A stretch of DNA of 64,000 nt, taken from Amycolatopsis sp. cg9 (GTDB lineage Bacteria; Actinomycetota; Actinomycetes; Mycobacteriales; Pseudonocardiaceae). The stretch is from positions 10,152,501-10,216,500 of the forward strand of contig NZ_CP166850.1 in assembly GCF_041346945.1 (NCBI RefSeq), given 5' to 3'. Of this stretch, positions 1 through 11,741 are shown piece after piece. Made by a program: the position numbers and the translations under genes. Each line of letters opens with the position of its first letter. Position 1 is the stretch's first letter. Under the pieces are notes generated by a model. That model did not search any database. It was not told where the DNA came from and saw only the letters and a list, made by a program, of their open reading frames with translations.

Positions 1-98
1 TCGGGTTCACCCTCACGGAGGAGGAGGTCGAGTCGCTGCGCCCGCTGGACCGCGGTGAGCGCACCGGCCCGGACCCGGACTCCTTCAACGCCGCCTGA
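1..98 (+). CDS. Aldo/keto reductase, C-terminal fragment
   Basis: Only the last 31 codons are in the window, read in frame from base 3 and ending in TGA at 96-98. The residues LRPLDRGERTGPDPDSFN match the conserved C-terminal tail of NADPH-dependent aldo/keto reductases of the 2,5-diketo-D-gluconate reductase type, where a Leu-Asp-x-Gly-x-Arg-x-Gly-Pro-x-Pro-Asp segment closes over the cofactor. The catalytic Tyr/Lys/His/Asp set lies upstream of the window, so activity cannot be judged. The gene converges on the minus-strand methyltransferase, with a long hairpin between them. The family call rests on the tail motif alone. Confidence 0.72.
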   Translation, partial: GFTLTEEEVESLRPLDRGERTGPDPDSFNAA

Positions 99-102
99 TG
101 TG

Positions 103-149
103 GTGAACGACCCGTTCATGTCGTCAGGCGACATGAACGGGTCGTTCAC
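103..149. terminator. Perfect 21-bp inverted repeat, probable bidirectional terminator
   Basis: Bases 103-123 and 129-149 are exact reverse complements separated by a 5-base loop. The hairpin fills almost the whole gap between two convergent stop codons (98 and 151), the expected place for a shared terminator. There is no U-tract, which is usual in high-GC actinomycetes. It may also belong to a family of mobile palindromes (compare 26014-26047 and 58467-58525). Confidence 0.75.
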
Positions 150-150
150 G

Positions 151-990
151 TCACTGCTTGCGGGCGACTCCGCCGAGCGTGAGGAAGTTCAGCTCGCTGA
201 GCGGGTGCAGGCGCGGGCCGTCCGGCCACCATTCGTGGAGGTAGACCAGCCCCGGCCGCAGCAGCTCGGTGCCTTCGAAGAACGCCTGGATCTGCTCCCG
301 CGTGCGGTGGACGCTGCCCAGGCCGGTGCCCTGGAAACTCGTTTCCAGCAGCCGCGCGAGTTCCTGCCTCGGCGAGTCCTCTTCCGGGTCGAAGTTGTGC
401 GTGAGCAGCAGGTACGAGCCGGGCGCGAGCGCCTGGACGTACTCCCCGACGATCTTCTTCGCGCGGTCGTAGTCGTCGATGTGGTGGACGATCGACGTCA
501 GGATCAGCGCCACCGGCCGGGTGAAGTCGAGGTACTCCTTGACGACGTCGTCGTCGAGGGTGTCGGCCGGGCGGGTCAGGTCGGCGCCCGTCACGTGGGT
601 CAGGTAGTTCTCTTCCAGCAGGGCGCGGCCGTGCACCTGCACGACCGGGTCGTTGTCGACGTACACCACCTGCGCGTCCGGGTTGTACCGCTGCGCCACC
701 TGGTGGGTGTTTTCCGCGGTCGGCATGCCGGAACCCAGGTCGAGGAACTGGTCGACGCCGCGCTTGCCGGCCAGGAACCGCACCGCGCGCACCAGCCAGT
801 CGCGGTGTTCCTTCGCCATGGTGCGGGCGCCGGGCGCGATCGCCAGCAGGCGCCGCATCGCTTCGCGGTCGACCTCGTAGTGGTCGTGGCCGCCGAGCAG
901 CGCGTCGGACAACCGGGCCAGGCTCGCCTTGCTGAAATCGAGCGCGGCGGCGCCGCCCTCAGTTCCGGGCCGCAGGTCGCCAGGCGTCAT
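151..990 (-). CDS. SAM-dependent methyltransferase, DUF574 type
   Basis: Predicted 279-residue S-adenosylmethionine-binding protein of the actinobacterial DUF574 / Methyltransf_19 type. The family signature is present near the N-terminus (LSDALLGGHDHYEVDRE, about residues 27-43), and a Rossmann SAM-binding motif DLGSGMPT lies at 84-91. Further conserved segments are VYVDNDP and ALILTSIVHHI. Length fits the family, which is usually 260-280 residues. I chose the ATG at 988-990 because GGGAG precedes it by 8 bases; the reading frame stays open to an ATG at 1026, which has no comparable ribosome site. Members are expanded in actinomycetes and mostly uncharacterised, so the substrate is unknown. 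The gene stands alone, converging on the aldo/keto reductase. Confidence 0.88.
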   Translation of the reverse strand: MTPGDLRPGTEGGAAALDFSKASLARLSDALLGGHDHYEVDREAMRRLLAIAPGARTMAKEHRDWLVRAVRFLAGKRGVDQFLDLGSGMPTAENTHQVAQRYNPDAQVVYVDNDPVVQVHGRALLEENYLTHVTGADLTRPADTLDDDVVKEYLDFTRPVALILTSIVHHIDDYDRAKKIVGEYVQALAPGSYLLLTHNFDPEEDSPRQELARLLETSFQGTGLGSVHRTREQIQAFFEGTELLRPGLVYLHEWWPDGPRLHPLSELNFLTLGGVARKQ

Positions 991-1099
991 CGGCTGATCT
1001 CCCACTCTGCACGCGGCGGACGGCACCCTGTGCGGGCTTCGCTCACCGTGTCCGGCAACGGACAGTGCTCAGCCTACGACATGGGGTGCACCAAGTGAA

Positions 1100-1118
1100 C
1101 CAGGCCGAAGGGCCTTGG
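1100..1118 (-). terminator. Possible terminator hairpin
   Basis: An imperfect hairpin (AGGCC, GAAG loop, GGCCT plus flanking pairs with one bulge) lies about 11 bases past the stop codon of the minus-strand beta-propeller gene. The stem is short, so this is tentative. Confidence 0.4.
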
Positions 1119-1128
1119 CTGCCAGGGA

Positions 1129-2220
1129 CTATTGCCCGAAACGCAGCTCGCGCCAGGACATTCCGCCGTCCGTGGTGCGGTACACGGCGGAACCGCCTGC
1201 GGCATCCGGCTGACCGTCCACGACGACCCCGGTGCCGCGGCCGGGGAAGTCGAGATCGGCCAGCCCGAGCCCTCGTTCGGACAGCGCCGTCGTCGTCCAC
1301 GTGCGACCGCCGTCGGCCGTGCGGTGCAGGAACCCGGTGCCACCGCCCACCGCCGCGACCGTGACGGACGTCGGCGAAGCGGCGCCGAACCCCTGCGTGA
1401 TCCCGGTGTACGGCGCCGCGTCGCTCCCGCTGAACACGCCGCCGAGCTGCGGGGCGTGCCGCAGCCGCCGTTCGGTCGAGCCGGGCTGCGGCGACCCGGG
1501 GCTGCTGCTGCACAACGCCACGACCTGCCGTTCCCGCACGTTGGCGAGCGAGGCGACCAACCCGGCCGGGCACGGCGGATCGGCCCGGGTGAAGCGGACG
1601 CCGTCGCGGGAGGTCCAGTACTCCTCGGTGCCGTAGTCCGCGCCGAGCGCGACCTGCACACCGCCGCCGACGGAGAGATCGCCGTAGGTGAGGGAGCCGG
1701 TGACCGCGAACCCGGGCACCGGGGCCAGCACCGGCGACCCGGCGGCCGCGGAGTACAGCCGCGTCGAGCCGCGGCCCTCGCCGTAGCTGGTGAGCACCGC
1801 GAACACGCGACCGCCCGTTTCGGCGATCTTCGAGAGGTAGTACGGCTCGCGCGCGCCGATCAGCCCGACCGGGTGCCAGGTCGCACCGCCGTCCCGGGTC
1901 GTGCGCACGTGCACGCCATCGCTGACGTACGCGACGCGGTCGCTGACCCACGTCAGCGCGACGTGGTTGTGGTTGTCCGGCAACGGGACCGGAGGCGCAC
2001 CCAGCCGCCGCCAGTGCGCACCGCCGTCCGTCGTGCCGAGCAGCGCCGGGCACCACGTCTTCGCGCACGGTGCATAGCCGAGGACGTAGCCGGTGTCCGG
2101 CCCGGTCCAGCTCGTCGACGCGGGCCGGAATCCCGCTGGTACCGAGGTTTCCGCCGACGCGGGGAGCACGGACACGGCCAGGAGGGCGAGGACGGACGCC
2201 AGCAGCGCCGGGATTCTCAT
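1129..2220 (-). CDS. Secreted Asp-box (BNR/sialidase-like) beta-propeller protein
   Basis: Predicted 363-residue secreted protein. Starting at the ATG at 2218-2220 gives a typical Sec signal peptide: MRI, a hydrophobic Ala/Leu/Val stretch, and an ASA cleavage site near residue 22. The frame is open upstream to 2400, but that extension is Arg/Gly-rich and would bury the signal. The mature part has at least four Asp-box motifs of the form (T/S)xDGGxxW: TTDGGAHW, TRDGGATW, TADGGRTW and TTDGGMSW, the last near the C-terminus. Such motifs mark blades of sialidase/photosystem-II-stability-factor type propellers. The Arg triad of true sialidases is not evident, so a binding or scaffold role is as likely as glycosidase activity. 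It has no operon partner. Confidence 0.8.
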   Translation of the reverse strand: MRIPALLASVLALLAVSVLPASAETSVPAGFRPASTSWTGPDTGYVLGYAPCAKTWCPALLGTTDGGAHWRRLGAPPVPLPDNHNHVALTWVSDRVAYVSDGVHVRTTRDGGATWHPVGLIGAREPYYLSKIAETGGRVFAVLTSYGEGRGSTRLYSAAAGSPVLAPVPGFAVTGSLTYGDLSVGGGVQVALGADYGTEEYWTSRDGVRFTRADPPCPAGLVASLANVRERQVVALCSSSPGSPQPGSTERRLRHAPQLGGVFSGSDAAPYTGITQGFGAASPTSVTVAAVGGGTGFLHRTADGGRTWTTTALSERGLGLADLDFPGRGTGVVVDGQPDAAGGSAVYRTTDGGMSWRELRFGQ

Positions 2221-2396
2221 GATCACGTGGACGTCCCGCGCGGGACCGGGTTGCCCGCCCCGGCCGGGATTCCGTCGCGCGGCCCAGCGGGCGCCGGGCC
2301 GCCTGGTCCCCCACCGAGGCGGGGAGCCGGTGCGCGACCGCGACCCGCAACCCCGGCGCAACGCACCAGGCAGCGGCCGGCACCCGGCGCCGCAGG

Positions 2397-2825
2397 TCAC
2401 GTCAGGTTCTCGGCCACCGAAGCCACCCAGCGCAGCAGGTCGGCGCCCGCGGCGAGGTCGCCGAGCACGATGATCTTCATCGTGGCGCGCTCCTTGTCGT
2501 AGATGGTCTCCACGCGCAGGGGCCGCTCAGCGCCGTCCCGCGGGCCGTTGACCGAGGCCACGACCATGGTCGAGATCCGGTCCGCCCCGGCCCGGTCGAC
2601 GCCGCCGAGCTCGACGACACCCGACAGCTCCGCCGTCCGCGCCACCGCGGCCCGCTCGGTGACCGGGAGCCCGGTGAAGGCCTCGAGGTCCTCGGCGGTG
2701 ATCCGGTACTGCTTGCCGATCCGGACCGCCTTCAGCCGCCCGTCCCGCACGTAGTTGCGGACCGTCCGGACGTGCAGGCCGAGCTTCGCGGCGACCTGTT
2801 CGACGGAGAAGACGTCCTGCGCCAT
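2397..2825 (-). CDS. Excisionase-family (MerR-like helix-turn-helix) DNA-binding protein
   Basis: Predicted 142 residues. The first 55 or so form an excisionase/MerR-type winged helix-turn-helix: SVEQVAAKLGLHVRTVRNYV, then GRLKAVRIGKQYRITAEDLEAF. The remaining 85 residues (a TMVVASVNGP strand, RVETIYDKERATMKIIVLGD) look like a small alpha/beta domain that I cannot name. I prefer the ATG at 2823-2825; an upstream in-frame ATG at 2837 adds four residues and overlaps the GAGGAGG ribosome site. No integrase or phage gene is nearby, so this is probably a free-standing transcription factor rather than an excisionase. A 9-bp inverted repeat lies just upstream and could be its own operator. Confidence 0.8.
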   Translation of the reverse strand: MAQDVFSVEQVAAKLGLHVRTVRNYVRDGRLKAVRIGKQYRITAEDLEAFTGLPVTERAAVARTAELSGVVELGGVDRAGADRISTMVVASVNGPRDGAERPLRVETIYDKERATMKIIVLGDLAAGADLLRWVASVAENLT

Positions 2826-2838
2826 AACCCTCCTCATG

Positions 2839-2875
2839 TTCCGAAAAAGACCCTATCATCTCAACGTTTTCGGAA
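2839..2875. promoter_or_regulatory. Inverted repeat around the probable promoter of the excisionase-like gene
   Basis: TTCCGAAAA (2839-2847) and TTTTCGGAA (2867-2875) are exact 9-bp inverted arms 19 bases apart, 14-50 bases upstream of the regulator's start. Between them, on the minus strand, lies TAGGGT (2850-2855), a good actinobacterial -10 element. This geometry suits autorepression. The region also lies upstream of the divergent membrane-protein gene at 2977. Confidence 0.55.
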
Positions 2876-2976
2876 GTTTGAGGAACTCGCGGTTCGCTCA
2901 CCCGGGTGACGGGTATTCCCGGTTGCCACCGTACGCCCAGATCCGTCCACATCGGACAGTCGAAAGGACGGCGACG

Positions 2977-3387
2977 ATGCCGTATCCCCCGCCCCAGGAG
3001 CCGTACGAACCGCGCTACGAACCGGCCGCGACGGAAGAAGTCGTGGAGCGGACCCACCCGCGCATCCGGGTCGTCCGCACGATCAACGCCCTGATCCACC
3101 TCGTCTGCGCGGTGTTCGCGCTGGTCCTGGCCGTGCACATCGTGCTGGTCATCGGCGAGGCGAACTCGGCGAACGGCTTCGCGCACCTGATCAGCGAGTG
3201 GTCGTCCGGCGTCTCACTGGGCCTGCGCAACCTGTTCACGCCGGACTCGGAGAAGCTCGCGACGTTCCTCAACGACGGCCTCGCGGCGGTGATCTGGCTG
3301 GTCATCGGGGCGATCCTGACCGACGTGATCGCGCGCATCGGCGTTCCCGGTCCGCGGCGGGTCTGGTACCGGCGCAGCTACCGCTGA
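2977..3387 (+). CDS. Small integral membrane protein, function unknown
   Basis: Predicted 136 residues starting at ATG 2977-2979, with AAAGGA about 9 bases upstream. The N-terminal 30 residues are Pro/Glu/Tyr-rich (MPYPPPQEPYEPRYEP) and probably cytoplasmic. Two hydrophobic helices follow: about residues 38-62 (ALIHLVCAVFALVLAVHIVL) and about 102-120 (AAVIWLVIGAILTDVIARIG). The segment between them (NGFAHLISEWSSGVSLGLRNLF) may be amphipathic. The C-terminus is basic. The frame is open upstream to 2755, but that region is promoter-like and overlaps the divergent gene. I recognise no named family; similar short two-helix proteins are common in actinomycetes. A strong terminator follows. Confidence 0.8.
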   Translation: MPYPPPQEPYEPRYEPAATEEVVERTHPRIRVVRTINALIHLVCAVFALVLAVHIVLVIGEANSANGFAHLISEWSSGVSLGLRNLFTPDSEKLATFLNDGLAAVIWLVIGAILTDVIARIGVPGPRRVWYRRSYR

Positions 3388-3401
3388 CCCGGCCGCGCGA
3401 A

Positions 3402-3433
3402 AAGGCCTCCCCGGCCGCAGCCGGGGAGGCCTT
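3402..3433 (+). terminator. Intrinsic terminator after the membrane-protein gene
   Basis: A perfect 14-bp stem (3402-3415 with 3420-3433, GC-rich, starting AAGGCC and ending GGCCTT) with a 4-base CGCA loop begins 14 bases after the stop codon. It also faces the converging small gene ending at 3448, so it may serve both. Confidence 0.85.
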
Positions 3434-3447
3434 CTTCACGTTCGTGG

Positions 3448-3612
3448 TCAGCCCTGCGGCTGTTCGGCCACCGGCGGCACCGGCTCCGGTTCGTGCTCCG
3501 GCCGGGCCTGGTCGGCGGGTTCGGCGCCGCGGGGTACCGGAACGCCCACGGGGGCGATCGCGTCGAAGTGCTCGCGGCACCAGCGGCCGTAGCGCCTTGC
3601 CTGCACCGTCAT
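3448..3612 (-). CDS. Hypothetical 54-residue protein
   Basis: Predicted 54-residue protein starting at the ATG at 3610-3612, chosen because GAGGAGG sits about 8 bases upstream on the minus strand. The N-terminal third is basic and aromatic (MTVQARRYGRWCREHFDAI) and the rest is Pro/Glu-rich and probably disordered (EHEPEPVPPVAEQPQG at the end). The frame is open to 3711, but the extension lacks a ribosome site. I recognise no family. The good ribosome site, and a stop placed 14 bases before a terminator hairpin, argue that it is expressed. Confidence 0.55.
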   Translation of the reverse strand: MTVQARRYGRWCREHFDAIAPVGVPVPRGAEPADQARPEHEPEPVPPVAEQPQG

Positions 3613-3723
3613 CGCGTCCACCTCCTCTCGCCGGGCGATCCTCGTCACACCCTCAGCGTCCTCCGCCCGGGTGCCGAATGCCAACAAATTTAAGCGGGAC
3701 TTAACACGCACGTCCGGGTGAAC

Positions 3724-3736
3724 GTCTACAAAGGAC
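3724..3736 (-). repeat. 13-base motif just after the PfpI-like stop codon (copy 1)
   Basis: GTCTACAAAGGAC on the plus strand, so GTCCTTTGTAGAC follows the gene's stop by one base on the coding strand. An identical copy follows the next gene upstream (4344-4356). Function unknown. Confidence 0.5.
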
Positions 3737-3737
3737 C

Positions 3738-4280
3738 TCAGCCCGCGAACGAGCGCACGACCTCGCGGCAGAACGCCGGGAGGTCGTCCGGGTTCCGGCT
3801 GGAAACCAGGCCGTTGTCGACCACTACCTCTTGGTCGAGCACGGTGGCGCCGGCGTTACGCAGGTCGGTGCGGATGCTCGGGTACGACGTCAGCCGCCGC
3901 CCTCGTACGACATCCGCTTCGACGAGCGTCCACGGACCGTGGCAGATCACCCCGACCGGCTTGCCCGCCCGGACGAAGTCGCCCACGAACCGGACCGCGT
4001 CCGGGTCGATTCGGAGGTTGTCCGGGTTCATCGTGCCGCCGGGCAGCAGCAGCGCGTCGAAGTCGCCGACTCCGACGTCGGCCACCTTGCGGTCGACCGG
4101 GAAGCGGTCGCCCTTGTCGATGTCGCCGTTCATCGCCTGGATCTCGCCGGTGTCGAGGGATACCAGCTCGACCGTCGCGCCTTCGTCGAGGACGGCCTGG
4201 CGCGGCTGCTCGAGTTCGACCTGTTCGACGCCGTCCGCGGCCAGGATCGCGACGCGGCGCCCGTTCAGTGCGTTCGCCAT
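3738..4280 (-). CDS. DJ-1/PfpI superfamily protein
   Basis: Predicted 180 residues of the class I glutamine-amidotransferase-like DJ-1/PfpI superfamily, which includes intracellular peptidase-like, chaperone and glyoxalase III/deglycase proteins. The nucleophile elbow is intact: VGVICHGPW, with Cys113 followed by His114. The other landmarks are RRVAILAADGVEQVEL at the N-terminus, DALLLPGG about 50 residues before the Cys, and SYPSIRTDLRNAGATVLD after it, all typical of the YhbO/PfpI branch. The start at 4278-4280 is chosen for AGGAG five bases upstream; the frame extends to 4337 without a ribosome site. It is probably cytoplasmic and linked to stress, as this branch often is. It lies downstream of the SpoIIE phosphatase on the same strand, 82 bp away. 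Confidence 0.9.
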   Translation of the reverse strand: MANALNGRRVAILAADGVEQVELEQPRQAVLDEGATVELVSLDTGEIQAMNGDIDKGDRFPVDRKVADVGVGDFDALLLPGGTMNPDNLRIDPDAVRFVGDFVRAGKPVGVICHGPWTLVEADVVRGRRLTSYPSIRTDLRNAGATVLDQEVVVDNGLVSSRNPDDLPAFCREVVRSFAG

Positions 4281-4343
4281 GAGACTCCTGTCATCGGGAT
4301 CGATGCCCGGAGAATTACCCCATCCGCGGGCGGTCAAACCCCG

Positions 4344-4356
4344 GTCTACAAAGGAC
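4344..4356 (-). repeat. 13-base motif just after the SpoIIE phosphatase stop codon (copy 2)
   Basis: Identical to 3724-3736 and again placed immediately (6 bases) downstream of a minus-strand stop codon. The position is conserved in two unrelated genes, which suggests a shared 3'-end or processing element; chance is not excluded. Confidence 0.5.
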
Positions 4357-4362
4357 AGGAGA

Positions 4363-5979
4363 TCACTCGGGGCACTCCACCGCGAGCACCGCGATGTCGT
4401 CGTGGGCCGAACTTCCGAGCCAATCGCGGACGGCCTGCCGCAGCCGCCGCACCACCTCGCGGGCCGGCTCGCCCGCCGCGGCCGTGAGCACCGCGCGCAG
4501 GCGGTCGTCGCCGAAGAGCTCCGTCTGGTCGTGGCGGTTGCGGGCCTCGGTGATGCCGTCGGTGTAGAGCAGGCACATGTCGCCGCGCTCGAGCCGCACC
4601 CCGGCCTCGGCGAACCGGGCCTGCGGCGAGATGCCGACCAGCGTGCCCGGGACGGTGACCTCCTCGACCACGCCCGACCGGCGCACGATCAGCGGCGCCG
4701 GGTGCCCGCCGGAGGCCAGCGTCAGGTCGACGCCGCCGTCCGACGGCTGGGCCGTGCCGAGCACGAGCGTGGCGAAACGGCTGCTGCCGCCGGCGATGAG
4801 CAGCTCGTTGAGCAGCCGCAGCAGCGTGCGGCCGTCGCGTTCGACCATGGCCAGCGCGGTCAGCGCGTGCCGGACCCGGCCGGTCAGCGCCGCGGCCTCC
4901 GGCCCCTTGCCGCAGACGTCGCCGAGCACCAGGAACGCGCTGCCGTCGTCGTGCGGGAGGACGTCGTAGAAGTCGCCGCCGACCGCGAGCACCCCGCCCG
5001 CCGGCTCGTACCAGGTCTCGAACCGGGTGCCCTCGAGCTCGGGCGGGTCGATCGGCCGCAGCGTCGTTTCCAGGCCGCGGGTGGCCTCCTCCTGGCGGGC
5101 GTAGCGCTGGGCGTTGGCCAGCGCCGTCCCGGCCGCCTTGGCGAACTCGACCACCGCACGCGTCTGCTCCGCGCCGAACTCGGGGTCGGCGCGCCGGCCC
5201 AGCAGCAGGGCGCCGGTGACGCCGGAGCCCGCGCCCGGCCCGAGCGAGACCACCGAGACCTCGGCGTGCCCGGCGAACCGGTCGGCGACGACCGACGGGA
5301 GCGTCGCCACCTCCGGCGCGGGCACGGGCGCGAGCTGGGGGCGGCCGGTGGCGCCGAACGTCGCCGCCAGCACCGGCGCGACCTGGGCCGGGACCCGCCG
5401 GATGCGGCCGTGGCCCTGCGCCGCCGGGCCTTCGCAGCTCCACCACTCCCACCGGCCGCGGGTGGTCGGGAGCAGCACGAAGACGGTCTCGGCCAGCGCG
5501 GACGCGGCCAGCTCGGCGATCACCCGCGCGGTGCCGTGGCGCCCGCGCGCACCGGCCAGCCGGGGCCCGGCCTCGGCCAGGAAGTCGCCGACGTGCCGCT
5601 GCGGGACCTCCTCCGCGGGGACGGTCCAGGCGTGCCAGCCGCCCGGGAGGGCCCGGATGCGGGCCGGACGCCGGTGACCTGCCGCCTCGACGTGACCCAC
5701 CGTCGGGTTCGCGGGGATCCGGGTGGCGGAGCCCCCGGCCAGGGACGAAGCCGCCGGTGCCGCCGTCTCGGCGGCCGGGTGCAGCCGCGGCTCGGCGCCG
5801 CCGGTCAGCGTGCGCGCCGCCGGGTTCGCCCAGCGCACCGACCCTTCGGCGTCCTGGAGGAACACCGCGTCGCGCACGTCTTCGAGGACGGCCCGCCCGA
5901 AGGCGTCGAAGCCCGGCGGCCCGTCCTCACCGGTGATCGGCGGCAGGGCCGCCGACGCCGGGGCCGGACGTGACACCAT
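4363..5979 (-). CDS. PAS-GAF-SpoIIE serine/threonine phosphatase (RsbU-like)
   Basis: Predicted 538-residue cytoplasmic PP2C-type phosphatase. Domains in order: a PAS-like sensor at about 20-120 (AVFLQDAEGSVRWANPAA), a GAF-like domain at about 130-300 (FGAEQTRAVVEFAKAAGTAL before the linker), and a SpoIIE/PP2C catalytic domain at about 310-538. Metal-binding motifs are present: GGDFYDVLPHDDG (near residue 335), LGDVCGKGPEAA, CLLYTDGITEAR, and DDIAVLAV near the end. In RsbU-type partner-switching systems such enzymes dephosphorylate anti-anti-sigma factors. No anti-sigma or anti-anti-sigma gene is adjacent. The start is well supported, with AGGAGG about 7 bases upstream. It is divergent from the multi-HAMP histidine kinase across 138 bp, so the two may share signals; that link is inference. 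Confidence 0.93.
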   Translation of the reverse strand: MVSRPAPASAALPPITGEDGPPGFDAFGRAVLEDVRDAVFLQDAEGSVRWANPAARTLTGGAEPRLHPAAETAAPAASSLAGGSATRIPANPTVGHVEAAGHRRPARIRALPGGWHAWTVPAEEVPQRHVGDFLAEAGPRLAGARGRHGTARVIAELAASALAETVFVLLPTTRGRWEWWSCEGPAAQGHGRIRRVPAQVAPVLAATFGATGRPQLAPVPAPEVATLPSVVADRFAGHAEVSVVSLGPGAGSGVTGALLLGRRADPEFGAEQTRAVVEFAKAAGTALANAQRYARQEEATRGLETTLRPIDPPELEGTRFETWYEPAGGVLAVGGDFYDVLPHDDGSAFLVLGDVCGKGPEAAALTGRVRHALTALAMVERDGRTLLRLLNELLIAGGSSRFATLVLGTAQPSDGGVDLTLASGGHPAPLIVRRSGVVEEVTVPGTLVGISPQARFAEAGVRLERGDMCLLYTDGITEARNRHDQTELFGDDRLRAVLTAAAGEPAREVVRRLRQAVRDWLGSSAHDDIAVLAVECPE

Positions 5980-6117
5980 GCACGGACCTCCTGCCTCCGG
6001 ACTGCTGTCGCACGGCTACCGCGTGGTGGGCGGACTGGCTCGAAGTGTAGGGCGAATCATGGCACGCTGGGTCGACGACCATGGCTGGCGCATGCGTGGT
6101 GGAGAGGGTCGGCACAC

Positions 6118-10803
<4,686 letters not shown>

Positions 10804-10885
10804 GGCTCTACCATTGAGCTACACCCGCGTGCCCCCGGAGGTACCCGGGTGCGTGGCCAGCTTAGCGTGACGCGCTAGGCTGATC

Positions 10886-10907
10886 GCACACCCCCCTGGG
10901 GGTGTGC
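10886..10907. promoter_or_regulatory. Perfect 22-base palindrome abutting tRNA-Pro
   Basis: Ten-base arms GCACACCCCC and GGGGGTGTGC around a 2-base centre end at the base immediately before the mature 5' end of tRNA-Pro. A TAGGCT -10-like element lies just upstream (about 10875-10880). The hairpin could be a leader structure for 5' processing or a protein site. Confidence 0.45.
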
Positions 10908-10984
10908 CGGGATGTGGCGCAGCTTGGTAGCGCATCCGCTTTGGGAGCGGAGGGTCGCAGGTTCAAATCCTGTCATCCCGACCA
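10908..10984 (+). tRNA. tRNA-Pro (anticodon TGG)
   Basis: Complete cloverleaf. The acceptor CGGGATG pairs with CATCCCG, the anticodon arm is TCCGC/GCGGA around loop TTTGGGA (anticodon TGG, reads CCA), and the T arm contains GTTCAAATC. The discriminator is A and the CCA end is encoded at 10982-10984. Confidence 0.97.
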
Positions 10985-11015
10985 GATGTTCGAGGCTTCG
11001 CTTCGCGGACGCCTC

Positions 11016-11573
11016 CTACCCTTCCCCCACCCCGGGGGCCGAGTCCCCGCGCCTGCTCAGGTGCGATCCGAGTCGTCTTCGGTAGCGGAACCCGCAGTGC
11101 CGCAATCGCGGGCAGCGGCGATGGTGACGGCCCGCCTCAGACCGCGTCGAAGCCGCCGGGTGCGTCCTGGCCCGACAGGGCCGCCACCATCGCCGCGCGG
11201 TGCCCACTCCGAGTTTCGTGAAGATCCGCCGCATGTGGGCCGAAACTGTGTACAGGCTGATGTCGAGCACCCGGGCGATCGCGCGGTTCGTGCAGCCCTG
11301 CGCCACCATCCGGGCGACCTCGTGCTCCCGGGGGCTCAGCAGGTCGTGCGCCGCCGGCACCACCGGCACGAGCAGGCAGCGGACACCCATCTCCGTCACG
11401 TCCAGCAGCGGCCTCCGCCCCGCCGAGTCCGGGTCCGCCAGTTCGGCGGCCCGCCTGACCAACGCTCTCGCCAGGCCTCGGACGGTCTCGTCGTCCCCCA
11501 CCGCCGGCCTCCTGGCCTCGCGGTGCCGCACCGGCGTGTGCATGGCTGCCACGGCCGACAAACTCGTCGTCAT
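11016..11573 (-). CDS. LuxR-type (GerE helix-turn-helix) regulator, apparently frameshifted
   Basis: As read, the frame gives 185 residues: a short N-terminal region of about 80 residues with no receiver domain, then a GerE-type helix-turn-helix (LLSPREHEVARMVAQGCTNR, ARVLDISLYTVSAHMRRIFT). After TKLGVGT the sequence turns into Arg/Trp-rich text (ARRWWRPCRART) typical of an out-of-frame read. The frame open from 11742 to 11137 continues the family pattern instead (RAAMVAALSGQDAPGGFDAV, stop at 11137-11139). One missing C/G near 11198-11202, in a run of identical bases, would join them into a protein of about 145 residues ending at 11137. Either a sequencing error or a real mutation fits. It is divergent from the five-gene operon at 11742 and is the natural candidate to control it (inference). 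Confidence 0.75.
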   Translation of the reverse strand: MTTSLSAVAAMHTPVRHREARRPAVGDDETVRGLARALVRRAAELADPDSAGRRPLLDVTEMGVRCLLVPVVPAAHDLLSPREHEVARMVAQGCTNRAIARVLDISLYTVSAHMRRIFTKLGVGTARRWWRPCRARTHPAASTRSEAGRHHRRCPRLRHCGFRYRRRLGSHLSRRGDSAPGVGEG

Positions 11574-11741
11574 CGACGTTCCCCCCGCTCCTCCGCTCCA
11601 AGCAAACCCGGAAAACGGCTGCCGCGCATCGTCGATTCGTGTGACAACGACCGACTAGCCGGATCGGGCCCGCCACGGACGTGCGACTACTCGTCCCGGC
11701 CCGGACAGCGTGCACTGGGTGCTCGACGAGAGGGGAACGCA

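Noticed and set aside
55..1098. Plus-strand 347-residue frame over the methyltransferase
   Set aside because: It is an antisense shadow of the DUF574-type gene and crosses the terminator hairpin; its text is Val/Arg-rich without domains.
2397..2825. Excisionase of an integrated element
   Set aside because: No integrase, relaxase or attachment site is nearby; an orphan transcription factor is simpler.
10908..10984. tRNA-Pro as an integration site for a genomic island covering the five-gene operon
   Set aside because: I found no repeat of the tRNA 3' end downstream, and no integrase or phage gene in the window.
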